From Antedon bifida (Eukaryota; Echinodermata; Crinoidea; Comatulida; Antedonidae): DNA of 64,000 bases. Made by a program: the position numbers and the translations under genes. The notes under the pieces are model-generated. The model saw only the letters and a program-made list of their open reading frames with translations. It ran no database searches and was not told where the DNA came from. Where the stretch lies: assembly GCA_963402885.1 (NCBI GenBank), contig OY727096.1, positions 19,077,820-19,141,819 on the forward strand, read 5' to 3'. Every line of letters begins with the position of its first letter. Within the stretch, counting starts at the first letter, position 1. Shown in pieces: positions 18,171-48,178 of the stretch.

Positions 18171-20185
18171 CTTCTGTCTGTTAGTCTCCCATGTCCAGTA
18201 GTAAGGAATGTTTCATTCAAAGATGATTACCTATAGGCCATCTGCTATTTTCACTTCCAATACTTTGCTAAAACCAAACATCAAAATTACTAATTATAAA
18301 ATAAAAAAGTATTACTTTTCCAGGAACGTCTGTATTTCTTTAAAAAAAAGGTTTACCCTTCAATATGCATTGCATATAATACTGTTTTGTATCTTATCTA
18401 TACAATATTTTTTAATCTTGTGCATTACTATATAGCCTATTATTATTAGTTTATCATTAGCTGTTAATTATTTCTAAAAAGAATATATCAGCATTTTTTC
18501 AGCAACAACTAGTAGAACTTAGAACTTAGCCCTTAAAAAGCAGCCTTTGCCACCTGGCAAAAGAGGCTGAACAGTTTACAATGATATCAGTCACGTTTGA
18601 AAAGTGCAGATGATAAACATTCATATTTACGTTTATTTTAAAATAATAGTTAATACCAATCAATGTTAAAAAATATAGAATATAAATTAAATTAACTAAA
18701 TTCATAAATCTAGAAACGAAATGTATAAAAAAATGTATGACAATGTAGCTAATTGCGCCCCACACAAATTAGAGCTTCTAAAATATAATGCAACAATTAG
18801 CATAAATAATGATAAAAGCGTATATCTAGCAGTGCTCCATCCATATAGTAACAAACAGTAAACACCGGATGTTGATTTTTTATTGCGACCAAAAAATAAA
18901 ACGCAGCATAGTGTAGCTAGCCTCTACCTTAGTCTACTATAGAGCCTCTAGCTAGTCTCCAGCCAGGCTTAGCTGGTAGTAGGCTACTAAGAGGCCTAAC
19001 TAGGCCTAGGCCTATTATGAGCACTACCAAGCTAGCCTAGCATGCATGGAGTAAAGAATTATAACACCGGCCTACAAACAAGTTACCTACCTAGCTAGAT
19101 ACTAAGATAGTAGGCTACCCTGCCTATAGCCTGGCCTAGAAGAAAACAACAACGATAAAAACGGAAATATGGTATTGATACTACTAACGGTATACTACTC
19201 ACAATTATGCAATATAATTTTACGGTTTTCTTTTTCAATATACGACAAGAAAACGAGTTATTCTGTGTTGTTTTTGACGAGATCGCAACCTCCCACTCTT
19301 TGCATTGACCGCTTTTGACCTATGAACTTTTGATTTATGGGACGCCCACTTTTAAAAATTGCCAGAAACGTTATGTCCTTCACTTTGTTGTGACGTGCTG
19401 CAAATACGTTCCGGATATTGCATGATACTGTATCATCGGGGAGATGTTTTACAACTCCCTGGTATCATGAAACTGTTTTACTGCAGTTACTGCAGTATAA
19501 CGCTATGTATGCATGTTTTTTTATGATTATTACAATAACTTAGTGATCAAGCAATCCAAATCAAGTTATATAATAATATGTAATTGTCACCCACAACATG
19601 AAAAATTAAGATTATAAAATCAGATTTTGAATAGGCCATTTTGTAGTTTTAAAGTTATTCACTTCCGCAGAAAAAAAAACTTATGAAAAGTTGACTGGCA
19701 GCCAATTTGACTTATTATTGAAAAAGTATTTTTTGCTTTACTGTTATAGTTTTTTCAGCAGGTAAATAATTGTTTGTCAAAGTGAATATTGTCACATTCG
19801 TATTACATTGCATGCTAAAAAATAAGCCTGTTATTATCCAGGGGGTTTCCAAGGTTTATCAAATAAACGGATGAAATGAAATCTATTTTGGATTTCTGTG
19901 TTTTATAGATAAACAGACCGGAAAAGATATTTATAGAAATGAGACAGGCTGTCAAAGTGTTATAAAAAGAGGGCACTATCTACTGCCAGTTAAAATTAAT
20001 TTGGGTAAATACACAGTTAACCTGTACACCTTATAGAAGATAAAAAAAATTGAGAACTTTTCTGTTGATCGTGTGAGTCAACCTCCGGCCAGAAAGTATT
20101 ATTATAAGTTTGACAAGAAAACGCCCATTTGGATTATATTTATATACGATTATTAAGAAACTGTTTAACTTACGAACTCTCTATG
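18171..20185. other. Divergent 5' region between LMTK and RacA
   Basis: The two genes point away from each other across 2 kb. A plausible acceptor (CTAACAG) sits seven bases upstream of the LMTK ATG, so its promoter and a non-coding exon probably lie further up, perhaps by 18900-19300. That stretch is rich in AGGCCTAGGCC-type words. An AT-rich TATA-like stretch at about 20133-20150 precedes the RacA start. No conserved coding frame seen. Confidence 0.5.
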
Positions 20186-28139
<7,954 letters not shown>

Positions 28140-29088
28140 AAAACGTTTTATGAAATCTCAACTGGATAAACCTAAACATGTTTTACAATGTTTCCAAGTT
28201 GTTATACGCAGTTTGTGCGTGTACATAAAACATTAGAATTATACAGTCACCGAAAATGAAAAGGGCGTAACAAGTGGCAATGCCAAATCCTGACCTTAAT
28301 GTATATACCCGCCACGATAATGATTTTAACCACAGACCGTTTTAGATAAGTGTTTTGTATTCAATATGAATTTATATTTACAATTATATAATCTTAATAC
28401 TTGTGATTTTATTGATATGCTGCCGTTTTATTATTAAATTGTTGTAGAGGGTTCATTCATGCGTATGGCATGGCAAAGAGGTTATAATAAAAGACTAATC
28501 TTTTATAAAATTTGGCGCTAAAATTCTTAAAATGCTGACTTTGTTCTCAGGAAGGTGTTTTTTTATAAATCAAAATTATTACACTGGCGATAAAAAAAAT
28601 TGATAAAATTGCTCTGTTCGTGAAATACCGTCATAGCAGTGGGTATAACGTGCTGGTTGTAACCCTTCGTACAGTCAGATTGGCGGCAGAGACCGACAAA
28701 ACATAACTGGGTTGAAAACGTTTATTTAGGTCACAAACAAATATGTAAGTGAAAATGGAGTTAGCCTACAACATAGTATTGTTGATGTTATTATGTATGA
28801 TGTATAGTAAGATAGGCGGTTTGTGTTGCTAGTTTTGCAGAATTAGCGAGGTCAAACAATGAACCAACTGCCAGTTCAAAAGGATCAAAGTCAGTTCTAA
28901 AATTTGTAGTTATTACTTTGGCCAGGAGTTGAGGCTGTTGAATTATAAATTGTTAAAAAGGTGTGCCGTTGTATGTAGCACATTAATCCATAGAACATGT
29001 TTCGGGCAGATACTAAAGTCTAAAGTTGACCTGTGCAAGCTAGATTGTTTTACTTCGAAAAATGTTCTCATCTGGTTTTTAATATTAA

Positions 29089-29181
29089 CTATCTGTATAT
29101 AATTCTTTACGTTAAACCATTCATTCGGAATGTCGCACACGTACGTATTCATGAATGGCGTAAAGAATTATATACAGATAG
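29089..29181. repeat. Perfect hairpin, 23-bp arms
   Basis: CTATCTGTATATAATTCTTT and three more bases at 29089-29111 are exactly complementary to 29159-29181. An inner pair CCATTCAT (29117-29124) / ATGAATGG (29151-29158) extends the stem. The total of 93 bases would fit a tiny MITE or a structured RNA element. Confidence 0.85.
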
Positions 29182-31224
29182 GTTGTTGTAGTTTTAAAAT
29201 GTGTACTATCCCAAAGAGTTTAAACTTAATTAAAGTAAAAGTAAATTCAGTCATCAAATAAAAAAGACAAATTTTCTAATATAATTGGTTTTAAAAAGGT
29301 ATTGAGTATAAAATGTTGCTGGGGGTAGGTGTGCTGTGGAAAAAGACTTGTAAATATGTGCATTGTAGCTTTATATTATTGTGATATGTGATTAAATATA
29401 AACCCATGGGCTTATATAAGGTAGAATTGTCTAGTCCAGTATCTAAGTTCAGATTTAAACCGTAATTATTCTAAATTTAAACTGGGGACAAGGCTTAATT
29501 TTGATCATTTACATAATAATATTTAAATGAAATGCATTAGTTGTGTATCCTGTTACTGATTTTTATCAGTAATATGACATTTTTAACAAAGTAAAATGTT
29601 ATCATAAGAAGGCAGTGTATAAATAATAGTAATTTGTAACTTGTGTAGAAGTAATATTAGCACTAGCAGGTAGTATAATTTCATTAGATTAAAAATACAT
29701 TTTTTATTCATATTTTGCGATTCTTATCCCAAAAAATGTGTTCTTAAATAAAAATTAAGAATTATCCCATATGTTTTCAAATATTATATTATTATGTATT
29801 TATTTTTATATTATTAGGTTAATTTAAAAAATGTATTAAATTTGTCATTATAATACTGACATGGATTGGGTTTAAGTTTAACATATAAACCCTACACATG
29901 GGTTTTCAGGGATACTGTCCACCCGAAAATTGCTGAGTGGGCTTAAATCTTATTCAGTATATATTGTTTAGTTTGATTTATATGTATAAAAATATTAAAT
30001 GCAAAAATTGCTGAATTAAACTCAAGGGGCTAATTTACTAGTAAGAACGGTTTAAAATCTGTTAAAACGCCACTAAATTTGATTCTAAATTTAAGGTCAT
30101 GTACTCTTTAAGCTCCTCAAGCAGAGGTGTTTATATTTTTAAACAACTGTATGTGAATAAATGTATATTGCATAATAATGAATGATTACAATTACCTACT
30201 TAACATTTTACCGTACGTGTGCATGTTAACTAGAATAGCACCTGATTCTGTGTTTGGCAGAAAGCGTACAATTTTTATTGTTATGTACATTGTAAGAGTG
30301 TAAAATAGATTTTAATATTATTTTATCATTTAGCATTCTCAGCATTACTGAAAATTCAGATATACCCCGAACAGCCAAATAGTTAATTAGTACACTATTA
30401 TTTAATGCCTTGTTTACATGTCTTGATCCTGTCCTGTTAACCTACATATGGTACGCTCAAGTATGACACGCTCAATTGTGTCTGAATCTTGAAACAAAGT
30501 TTTTTTTTCTTGATTTGTATTGACTAAAAAGTATTTTACCTTGAATTTTAACTTTTTTTTTCTTGTAATATTTTAAAATCATGAATGAATTTATTTGTTA
30601 CATTTAATGATGATTTCAAACTAAATAACCAATTCAATTAACTTTTAAAATGTAGTGTAAAATAATTTTAAAAAGAAAAAAAAATGTAGTGAACCATTAT
30701 GTATTCAATTAGAATTTATATTCAGTATACTGTATGATTTTAAGATTTTTTAAACAAACTTTTTGACCACAAATATTTTGTGCTAACCTTTGACCTAACC
30801 TATAACCTTTGACCATGTGATTTTAATGATGTAATGTGCTCCATATAAACCTTGAATAGTGTTATGTGAACATATTTATTATTGGTATTATTAGTGTATT
30901 ATTATTATTATTGTATATAGGCATATTGAAATTCACTGGGTTTTTATATTGACCAAAGTTGTTACTGCCCTCTGGAAGCAGAAACATAATCATTAAGAAA
31001 TCAATTAACTGTTATTACATACACTGTGTTAACAATGCTGTAACCTAGTGTACAAAGAAACCTTGTCAAATTTAATTTTTAAAATAGCATATACCTCCGT
31101 AATTGTTTTTTTAGTACATTGTTCCTAATACTAGTACTGAATAAATGTTGATATTCTAACTAAAATGTAATTACTGTATAGAATATTTTGTTATGGTTAC
31201 TTTGGTCTAAAATTACTGTTTATT

Positions 31225-31372
31225 ACCAGTGTGCGTACCGCACAGGGCATAGACCCTGGTTTATTAATCCTCCAATGCTGAGTAGGTGCATTGGACTGCT
31301 CATGCTCTGGGGCCCCTTAAGCTCTGGAGCTCCTGGGTTTAGCCAGTGAGTGCTCATATATTATGCCACTGT
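31225..31372 (-). repeat. Interspersed repeat R2, inverted copy
   Basis: The reverse complement carries CAGTGGCATAATATATGAGC, CTCACTGGCTAAACCCAGG and GGGGCCCC, matching the copies at 472-610 and 3667-3835. Ends of the type CCGTGG / CCAGTGGCATAACG are loosely inverted. Confidence 0.65.
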
Positions 31373-31458
31373 TTATTACACAATATACAGCATAATTATT
31401 GCCTACTATACCGACAGTATCAATTTTCACTTTTTAAATTGAGATCCAGTCACTGTGT

Positions 31459-31588
31459 TAAGCTCTGTCTACACTATCAAACTAGTTTGACAAAAAAAGT
31501 GTGATGTACCCAAATATGGTTGTAGTGATATGACATCATCATGTCCATATATGTCATATAAAGTTTGATTGTGTAGACAGAGCTTTAC
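31459..31588. repeat. Family M1 element
   Basis: TTAAGCTCTGTCTACACTAT at the left and GTGTAGACAGAGCTTTA at the right. The middle is shortened: CATATATG is followed directly by TCATATAAAGTTTGAT. Confidence 0.8.
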
Positions 31589-31650
31589 CCACATCGTTTC
31601 TGTGTCTGTGGATGGATAATAGTTAGCATAGAAATGAAATACTGCATCCA

Positions 31651-31922
31651 TTTGGTATCCTACTGTATCCATTTGGTATCCTACTGTATACATTTGGTAT
31701 CCTACTGTATCCATTTGGTATCCTACTGTATCCATTTGGTATTCTACTGTATCCATTTGGTATCCTAACTGTATCCATTTGGTATCCATCTGTATCCATT
31801 TGGTATCCTACTGTATCCATTTGGTATTCTACTGTATCTATTTGGTATCCTACTGTATCCTTTTGGTATCCTACTGTATCCATTTGGTATCCTACTGTAT
31901 CCATTTGGTATCCTACTGTATC
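31651..31922. repeat. Minisatellite A, 21-bp unit
   Basis: About thirteen copies of a 21-base unit containing CTGTATCCATTTGGTATC, with a few one-base changes and one 22-base unit. The minus strand is open in more than one frame (for example repeats of GYQMDTV) only because 21 is a multiple of three. Confidence 0.9.
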
Positions 31923-33374
31923 ATTGATCGATTTAATGGATAAGGCATACAGCCCAGTAAACCAAACTTTCTAAATTAAAAGGCAGAAGGCGTGTTTCGA
32001 CTGGGCCATCGCTGTTTTTATGCAAGCAGTGGCTTAGATCACTGCAGTGTGTTCGCATGTGACCAGTCAACTACGCCTAGAGGTATACATTCATAAATAG
32101 CAAATGGTACTCATAAAAAAAAACACACAAATTCAAAACAATTACACTTCATTTTTTCCATATATTTCATTATAATAATATTATTTGGAAGCCATTAAAT
32201 TCCTGTTAATTTTTAGTAACAAAAGAAATCGATAAATTTATGAAATTTCTATAATCTACACACAATGCAAGGCACAGGTAAAAAACAAAATTCTAAATTA
32301 CATAAAGTTGATTTTTACAAACACAGTATTTTGTATTTCGGGCCACGTTAAAATAATTTTACTGGAGTAGGTGCTTTGCTGCAGTAAATATTGTATTTGA
32401 ACATGGCAAATATTGAAGAAACATAGTATCTTCTAAATTCAACCATCTGTAAATTGACGTCTCACAGAAAGTGTGTATAGGAGGCGCCTATGTCTAGATG
32501 CCAAACCACATGCATGTTAATTACTGCAGCAACTAAAGTAAAACGATTTTTAACACCCGAAAATTTGTCCCAAGAATATAAACTAAATTTTAATCTTAAA
32601 AAATACATCGCTTTTTACTCCATTATTTAGTAAAAATTAAAAGTAAACAACTTATTAATATTTACTTGTATAAAACACTGAAACATATATCAAACTTCAT
32701 GGAAGAAATTAATATAGCATCTTTATTATAGTTTACTATATGAGATGTCAAAAGTTTTCTTTAGTATCTTACAGTAGGCATTTTCTGTCGAATATTCCTA
32801 GTGTGACCTTTGACATCACATATGTAACTAAAACAATCCTAATTAGATAGAAAATAATTGATAATTATTATCATTTTATTATTGTTTATTTAAAACATAA
32901 CGATGTCGTAAATATTCAGAACATGCTTCCTATATTTTTGGATTACCCACTAAACACACATGACATGCTGTATATTGCAGTCTGTAAAGATACAACTTGT
33001 GTAAGTTTAAAAACAATGCATTGTGGGAAGACCCTATTTTGTATGTAGAAAGCCCTATAGCTGAAAGGGATGTGACAGAATGGCATTTATAGGTTTACAA
33101 TAGTCTGCAGTAGACCAACTGTATTAACGATAGTATAGTAGTAGTATTAGGCCACAGGAATTTCAAAATCAATATATTTTAGTTCTACAGAATGTTAAAA
33201 CAGTAGTACATTGAGAAGGATCTTGGTAACATTGTCAATTTCACAGAGTTAATTAGCACTGTTTATTGCGAATCTGTGAAAAAATATTAATTCACTTTCA
33301 AATAAACATGACAATTATAATTAGGTTATATATTATATAATTCCTCCCCAATGACAATGGACATGAGGTTGTAA

Positions 33375-33515
33375 TGTCATACGTGTAAAAAGGTTGCAAT
33401 GTCATGTAAAAGGGTTGCAATGTCATGTAAAAGGGTTGCAATGTCATGTAAAAGGGTTGCAATGTCATGTAAAAGGGTTGCAATGTCGTGTAAAAGGGTT
33501 GCAATGTCATACGTG
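33375..33515. repeat. Minisatellite B, 21-bp unit
   Basis: Six to seven copies of a 21-base unit containing ATGTAAAAGGGTTGCAATG, nearly identical to each other. It lies 1.1 kb downstream of the RacB stop codon. Confidence 0.9.
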
Positions 33516-34605
33516 TAAAGACTATGCACACAAAGAATAATTTTTAGAAAATTAATAAACCCATGCCACCACTATCAGCCAATCTATTTTACAAGCTTAC
33601 ATTGTCCCTATCTATGTACGATATTTTCCACGCCACTAATTAAGCGTTATAAACAAATTTTATGTACAATTTTTCCACAATTGATAAAGAGTTACATTCA
33701 TGTTCACACACGCGAGCAGAAAAATTCTACTAGAATGGTTTTTCTTCGTAAACCGTTCTCTCAATGCAAAATAATGCATTGAATTCATTCGACATAAATT
33801 CCGTCCAAAACAATTGGTGACGAAGATTTGTTTTTTATCACCTAAACTATAAAACAATATTAAAATATACAAAAGACATTTGTTCTTTCAGTATACGAAG
33901 ATTTGGTTTAGAAATAATTTATCCAATAGAAACACTAGAAATAACGTTGACTATAAAACAGTAAACGATGGAAAGTAGAGACAATATTTTATGGATTGTA
34001 AACATAAATGGTTCAAAGAAGAAACAGCGAAAATAACTAAAAAGGCCAAATTTTCACTGAGTTTGTTTTAAATTTCTAATTTAATTTTACTATATGATAA
34101 ACTGTATAAAAGATATTCGTGATTGGAAGTTTTGATTTGCAAAAAAAACTTTTCAATCCTAATGTATTCTATAAGATATGAATATGGAATTTGTCCCTTT
34201 AAACTTGTTACTAGCATCTATGAAGATGACATCAGAAAATGAATCCCTAATTCCTACCACACTGCTAATATCTTCAAACACAAAGTAGTGGCCATAAATT
34301 CATTTCGAACAATAATCAACTGTTACCGAGTGAACTTTATCATTCGTGAGACCCAATGTGGTACATTTGTAAGAAATCTAATACCATTGAATCTTTGAAA
34401 CAATAAACACTATTATTTATACATCTCAAAAACTTTAGGCAAAACTTCACAAATGAAGTATTATAGAATTCAATTTTAATAACGGGTGTGTTTTCTTTAG
34501 TATTCTCTATTCCAATGTAGTGTGAAAATTGTTGTTATGTTTGTCATTCAACTCCTGGCAACATAGAGTACACTGATGAAAAATGTCCTGAATAATTTGA
34601 GGTGT

Positions 34606-43670
<9,065 letters not shown>

Positions 43671-44766
43671 TATTAATCACTTAAATCAACACTATGCTTT
43701 AATTTATCAATAATATTGCTTAATGACGATTTATTAGACGTTTACTAAGTTTACTAGGCCCTGTGCTGTGTGATAGGCGCGACAACATGGGTGTGGGGAC
43801 TGTCGTTCATGCAGAACACACACGGAAGTACAGTTGAGCAATTCCGAAACAAACTGAGATAACCAATCGCTACGAAAAGTGCTTTTTATATATAAGGCGA
43901 CCCCTATAGTTTTCTATTTTTAGAATCCGTCAGAGTCAAAATTAGCTATTATTTTCCCCTATTTAATGCTTCAAATTATTGACGCATAAAATATCCAACT
44001 ATTAATTATACCACAGCTCATTTTGACATTGTATAATAGTATTTACATTAATTCAAAAATGTACTTAAAATGTCTTTTCTGTTTTCTCATTGCTTGCTAC
44101 GTGGTGTGGATTTTGTAACATTATTAAAGATTTTGAGGTTGAATTAAGAACTTTTAGAATTTAAAAAGTACAATTTCCACCAACTAAATTAGGTACAGTA
44201 CCTGCTTTGATATGTAAATAAGCTGGCTAAAAAGACACATGCACTTTTTTTTTTTACAGTATTATGATACTCAAAAATAGAGGGCAGTATATTGATTTCT
44301 ACTTTCAAAATTAAAATACAGTGTAATAATCTTTATACAATTTTTTTTTCTATAAAAATTAATACAAAAATATAAATACAGGTGGTACATAATATTAAGG
44401 ATAAAAGCTGAACTTTAAAATAAACAAAATCACAAAGACTATACAATTTATGTGTATTTATTGCCATATCAATACTATATTGCCATATCAATTCTACAGT
44501 ATTGGTTCTAATGTTGTACTGGTATAAAACAAAAATATAAAGTCTACATAAAGCTGGATCAGTCATTACTGTATGTATTACATAATAGGTTCCGTTTACA
44601 TGAGTATCCAATCACATAAAACTTGCCTTGTCTTAAGTCCTGTTCACATGAAAGTAGGTCATCAACAAAGTACAGTAGTAGTATCCACAATCACATAAAA
44701 CAAATTGTTGTCTACACCAACATTTATCACACAAAATTGGTCTTTTGACATAAAAATGGTCCTTAA
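43671..44766. other. Region between RacB 5' end and RPUSD1 3' end
   Basis: Upstream of RacB, the minus strand has a TATATATAA box at about 43886-43900, 220 bases before the ATG, which could serve as its promoter. The rest is AT-rich with no coding frame I can support. The RPUSD1 3'UTR falls in the right part. Confidence 0.45.
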
Positions 44767-46246
44767 TTAGAATAAAGGCTGTACTTGAGGTAACCACTTT
44801 TTATCGACCTCCTTAACAAATGGATCAGACGCGTCAATATCAATATTCTCATTGTCCAATGGGATTACAAGTTTGTGCGAATGTAACATCATCCGATATG
44901 GTTTAAAATCCATGCGATTACTGTATGTGTAATCACCGAGTATGGTGTGACCTATGCTGTTACAGTGAACACGCAGTTGATGTCTTCTACCTGAAACATA
45001 CAAAACACCACAATGTTAATGCTGAGAACTGGTTCTAATGTTGTACTGGTATATAACACTGCAGACATTCTTATTAAACACTATATGCATTGAGCTTGTA
45101 CAAAAGTCTATCATCAAGCTGAACGGGGGCCCAAAAGAATATATACATAAAAATACATTACAACCACTACTTTGGGACAATTCTATATAGGGGACACTTT
45201 TCATAAAGGAGGGGCAATATAGGTTTTAACACTATAACCCAGCATTTAAGGGTTAACCTCACGAAGGTCACCTTAATAAGAGTTCTACTGTAGTATAATA
45301 AAACACAAAATGAGGATGCTAGTTTACTATATTATTACAAAACTCTGACTTGCCAGTAAAAGGCACTAGCTTTATCTTAGTAACTGGATCACCACCGTAC
45401 AATCCACGCTGAAGGACGAGTAATTCTGTCTTTGCTGTTTGAACTTTGCATCCTCCTTTTTTAACCTCATCTTCATCGGCAATTCTCATCATGTGCGTAA
45501 ATCCTTCTTTTGTTTCTGGGCAAATTGCTTTCGTAATTGTCATGTGATCATCTTTAATATGACCTCTGACCTGTAAAATTAACAAAAAATATTGGAGAAA
45601 ACATTTAATCTTTCTTTTGTTTCTGGGCATATTGCTTTCGTAATTGTCATCTGATCATCTTTAACATGACCTCTGACCTGTAAAATTAAAAAATATTGGA
45701 GAAAACATTTATTAACTTGCTAGATGCTGTTGTTGTCAAGGTAAACATAAACATACCAATGCTACATACTCCTTAGTGACCAAATGCTTTTTGAACTTTG
45801 ACATGGCATTACCAGCAGCTTTACGATTTAGTGCAACAGCAACAGCGCCACTTGTTGAATAGTCCAGCCGATGAACAAACCTAAAGTAAAGACAAAATAC
45901 ACAATTCAGTAATTATAATTAAGTGCTTTTGAGAGGGTGAATCTTATATTGGTTTGTTAATGTTAGTGAAGAAAGAGTATACACTGTATACATATATGCA
46001 CCAAATGGCAATAAGGTATAGCAAGATATACTGAAGTATATTATTTTCAAACTGTTTTTACCTAAACTGATGCTCAATCGACGTGTCAACTAGATCTGGA
46101 TACATCTTGCCTAGTTGTTTGGCTACTGTAACTCTATCTTCATCATCATTGCTGTTAATTTTGATATCATAGTGTTTGTTAACAACAATGTAGTTGTCAC
46201 TTTTGTATAGAATCTTTAGATTATCGATGGTGGCTGCCTGGTTCAT
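44767..46246 (-). CDS. RPUSD1: RNA pseudouridine synthase RPUSD1
   Basis: Four exons (46246-46062, 45880-45757, 45570-45354, 44990-44767) give 249 residues. Residues 65-72 are HRLDYSTS, the RluA/RsuA-type catalytic motif with nucleophile Asp68. Further family blocks are VVNKHYDIKI near the N-terminus, YVALVRGHIKDDHMTI, PFTGRRHQLRVH and YRMMLHSHKLVIP. The enzyme family converts uridine to pseudouridine in RNA; the target of RPUSD1 is not settled. I start at 46246 because the family begins just before NLKILYKS; the frame stays open to 46372, so a longer N-terminus is possible. It is about 60 residues shorter than human RPUSD1, lacking the proline-rich tail. The last intron uses a GC donor (GCAAGT at 45353-45348). 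The 5' part of exon 3 is tandemly duplicated upstream. Confidence 0.93.
45500..45713 (-). repeat. 107-bp tandem duplication of the RPUSD1 exon 3 start
   Basis: 45500-45606 and 45607-45713 are near-identical, both including the acceptor (TTTTACAG|GTCAGAGGTCAT) and about 65 bases of exon. The acceptors are 107 bases apart, not a multiple of three, so splicing to the outer one would shift the frame. I take the inner (45570) as the real one. Confidence 0.85.
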
Positions 46247-48017
46247 GCCGATGATTGATCTCCAAAAATATATGTGCAATTGACGAAGAGTTTTTAAGGC
46301 TGTTGTGTAACATGAAGCTGGCGCTTTCATACCAGCTTTACACACAAGTGTTGCAATTGAGTTTAGCTGCACAGATGCTCTGCGCTGGTGGTGGGGCTAG
46401 TCTCATCTTTGCTTGTTGACCTTTTAACCTTTTCTTTAAAAAGTGGGAAAAAAGTACTGTATTATTAAACTAAAGACAGTGTAATATATTATAATCATCA
46501 TCTTCCTATACTGTGCAGAACCTAGATACTAGACTACTGACTGTACATCATATCAGTTCAATTTAGTGCAAACTTTATTTTATTTAGGTCATCTAGTCTA
46601 GGCCTAGTACTAAACTAGGGATATTATAGTACAGTAATTACATACTCTAGATATACTATTTAGTCTTAGGCCTAATTCCTTATTTACTACAGCTAGGCTA
46701 GTGGTAGGTAGTAGGGCCTAGCCTAGCTGGCTAGAGAGATTATGTTATGGTGCGAAAGCACAGACTGCAGCAGGCATGAGTAGGCCTAAAATAGTGAGTA
46801 GCACACCGTGTAGACTTACCAAGAAGGGGGGACCCATATAAAAAGTACCTAAAACTAAACATCGATGTGATCTAAATAAGCCTAGCTCTAGCCTATATAA
46901 TTTAACATAATTTTAAGTATAGAAAAATTATATACCAGGTCGATATATTTATTTATTCTATTAGGGCCTAGGTTAGGCCTTCGCGCGACAAAGTGTGGTG
47001 TGTCACGTTTTTCTTTCTTTTTCGACATGCTCTGCTGCTTCTGAAACTATGAAAGGTCATTCCGTGTCAACCAATCAAAACAATGATGCTAAGTGAGGCG
47101 TGACAAAAGTTTACACACAAACTTCACCAAAACCGTACGAACTAATAAATTCACACGTCGTACGGCGTAAAGCTGGGTAATTACGCTTCGCGTACTAGTC
47201 CCTGCGCCTTTGCGTGTGAACTAGGCAGTGGCGTTGTTTACCCCATGTCACTACTCCACACGTCCTTGGCGTTATCTACGACAGCTTTTACATACCCCAT
47301 CTTTAACTATTCGTTAACTAATTTAAAATAAAAGTAGGAAGTCCTTTGACCTTGGTAATGTACGGATCTAGCATTTATTATGTATAATTCAAACGTTCGA
47401 CGATAATTAGGTGATCATTTATTTATATTGTAATTTTTCGTTTGAATTTTTAATCATTTTTAATCGTTTTAACAGTATTTTACATTGGCCTATGGCGTTT
47501 TTGCAATCTGCGTTTTTTACAGTATTTTAACATTGGCCGCCTATTAACAGTACAACTTGTTTGCAATTTGATGTATTTTTCTTTGTAGTTTTAATTATGC
47601 CAAGCAAAACGAATTTCCATTTTAAGTGAATCAATACAATTTCTTGAATCTTGAGTCTCCATATTCGAACTAAATGACGAAAATGAATTAGAAATAAATA
47701 ATACGAATAAACTCTCTTAATGATAATAAATTAATTAAAGTATTCGACAATGTTTAATTAATACAATTCGGCAAACAAAAAGTAAGTACTTAAGTACATA
47801 CACGTATAACATATTACAATTTAAATTGTATTTGCATTGTAGATAAATGTACATATTTAATCAATTAGTAATTAAATCGTCAATGTACTAAAGCAATATT
47901 TATTTATTAGTATTAAGATGAAGACCACGTGTACCTAGCGATAATGAATGTTTGACACATATTATCTGTGATGACTTAAAAAATATATGGAGATAAAAAG
48001 AACTTAAAGGATTTTAA

Positions 48018-48036
48018 CCAATCAGAAGACACCACA
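48018..48036 (+). promoter_or_regulatory. ERSE-like element of the P4HB promoter
   Basis: CCAAT, nine bases, then CCACA. The ER stress response element is CCAAT-N9-CCACG, bound by NF-Y and ATF6, so this differs in one base with exact spacing. It sits 45 bases upstream of the TATA box of a classic unfolded-protein-response target gene. Confidence 0.6.
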
Positions 48037-48080
48037 TACAACTATCAGAAAATCTCATTTCCGAAGTGGTCTGAGGGCGC

Positions 48081-48089
48081 TATATAAAT
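48081..48089 (+). promoter_or_regulatory. TATA box of P4HB
   Basis: TATATAAAT lies 98 bases before the start codon and leaves room for a short 5'UTR beginning near 48110. Confidence 0.65.
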
Positions 48090-48178
48090 ACGCATGCTCA
48101 ATTTTATCAGTCTCTTTTGCCACGAAGCAAGTCCATCTCAAACATCGCTAGCTAAGAATTCAACTATAATCACACAAC

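Larger units (their letters stand above)
28140..34605. other. Shared 3' region between the convergent Rac genes
   Basis: No coding exon seen. Contents in order: presumed RacA 3'UTR with AATAAA at 28486-28491; a perfect 23-bp-arm hairpin at 29089-29181; AT-rich sequence; an inverted copy of the WDR13-intron repeat (31225-31372); a family M1 element; and two minisatellites with 21-bp units (31651-31922 and 33375-33515). The RacB 3'UTR enters from the right. Confidence 0.65.
46247..48178. other. Bidirectional 5' region, RPUSD1 and P4HB
   Basis: The head-to-head spacer is 1.9 kb. The left part is rich in TAGGCCTAG words, with CpG-rich sequence near 46975-47260 that resembles a TATA-less promoter for RPUSD1. 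The right end holds the P4HB promoter: an ERSE-like element at 48018-48036 and a TATA box at 48081. CCAAT also occurs at about 47080 and CCACGTG near 47925. No coding frame seen. Confidence 0.55.

Noticed and set aside
31623-31904. Coding repeat GYQMDTV in minisatellite A
   Set aside because: Frame changes at the 22-base unit, no start context and no neighbouring exon.
45607-45677. Outer duplicate acceptor and exon start of RPUSD1 as the true exon
   Set aside because: It is 107 bases from the inner one and would shift the frame of VRGHIKDD.
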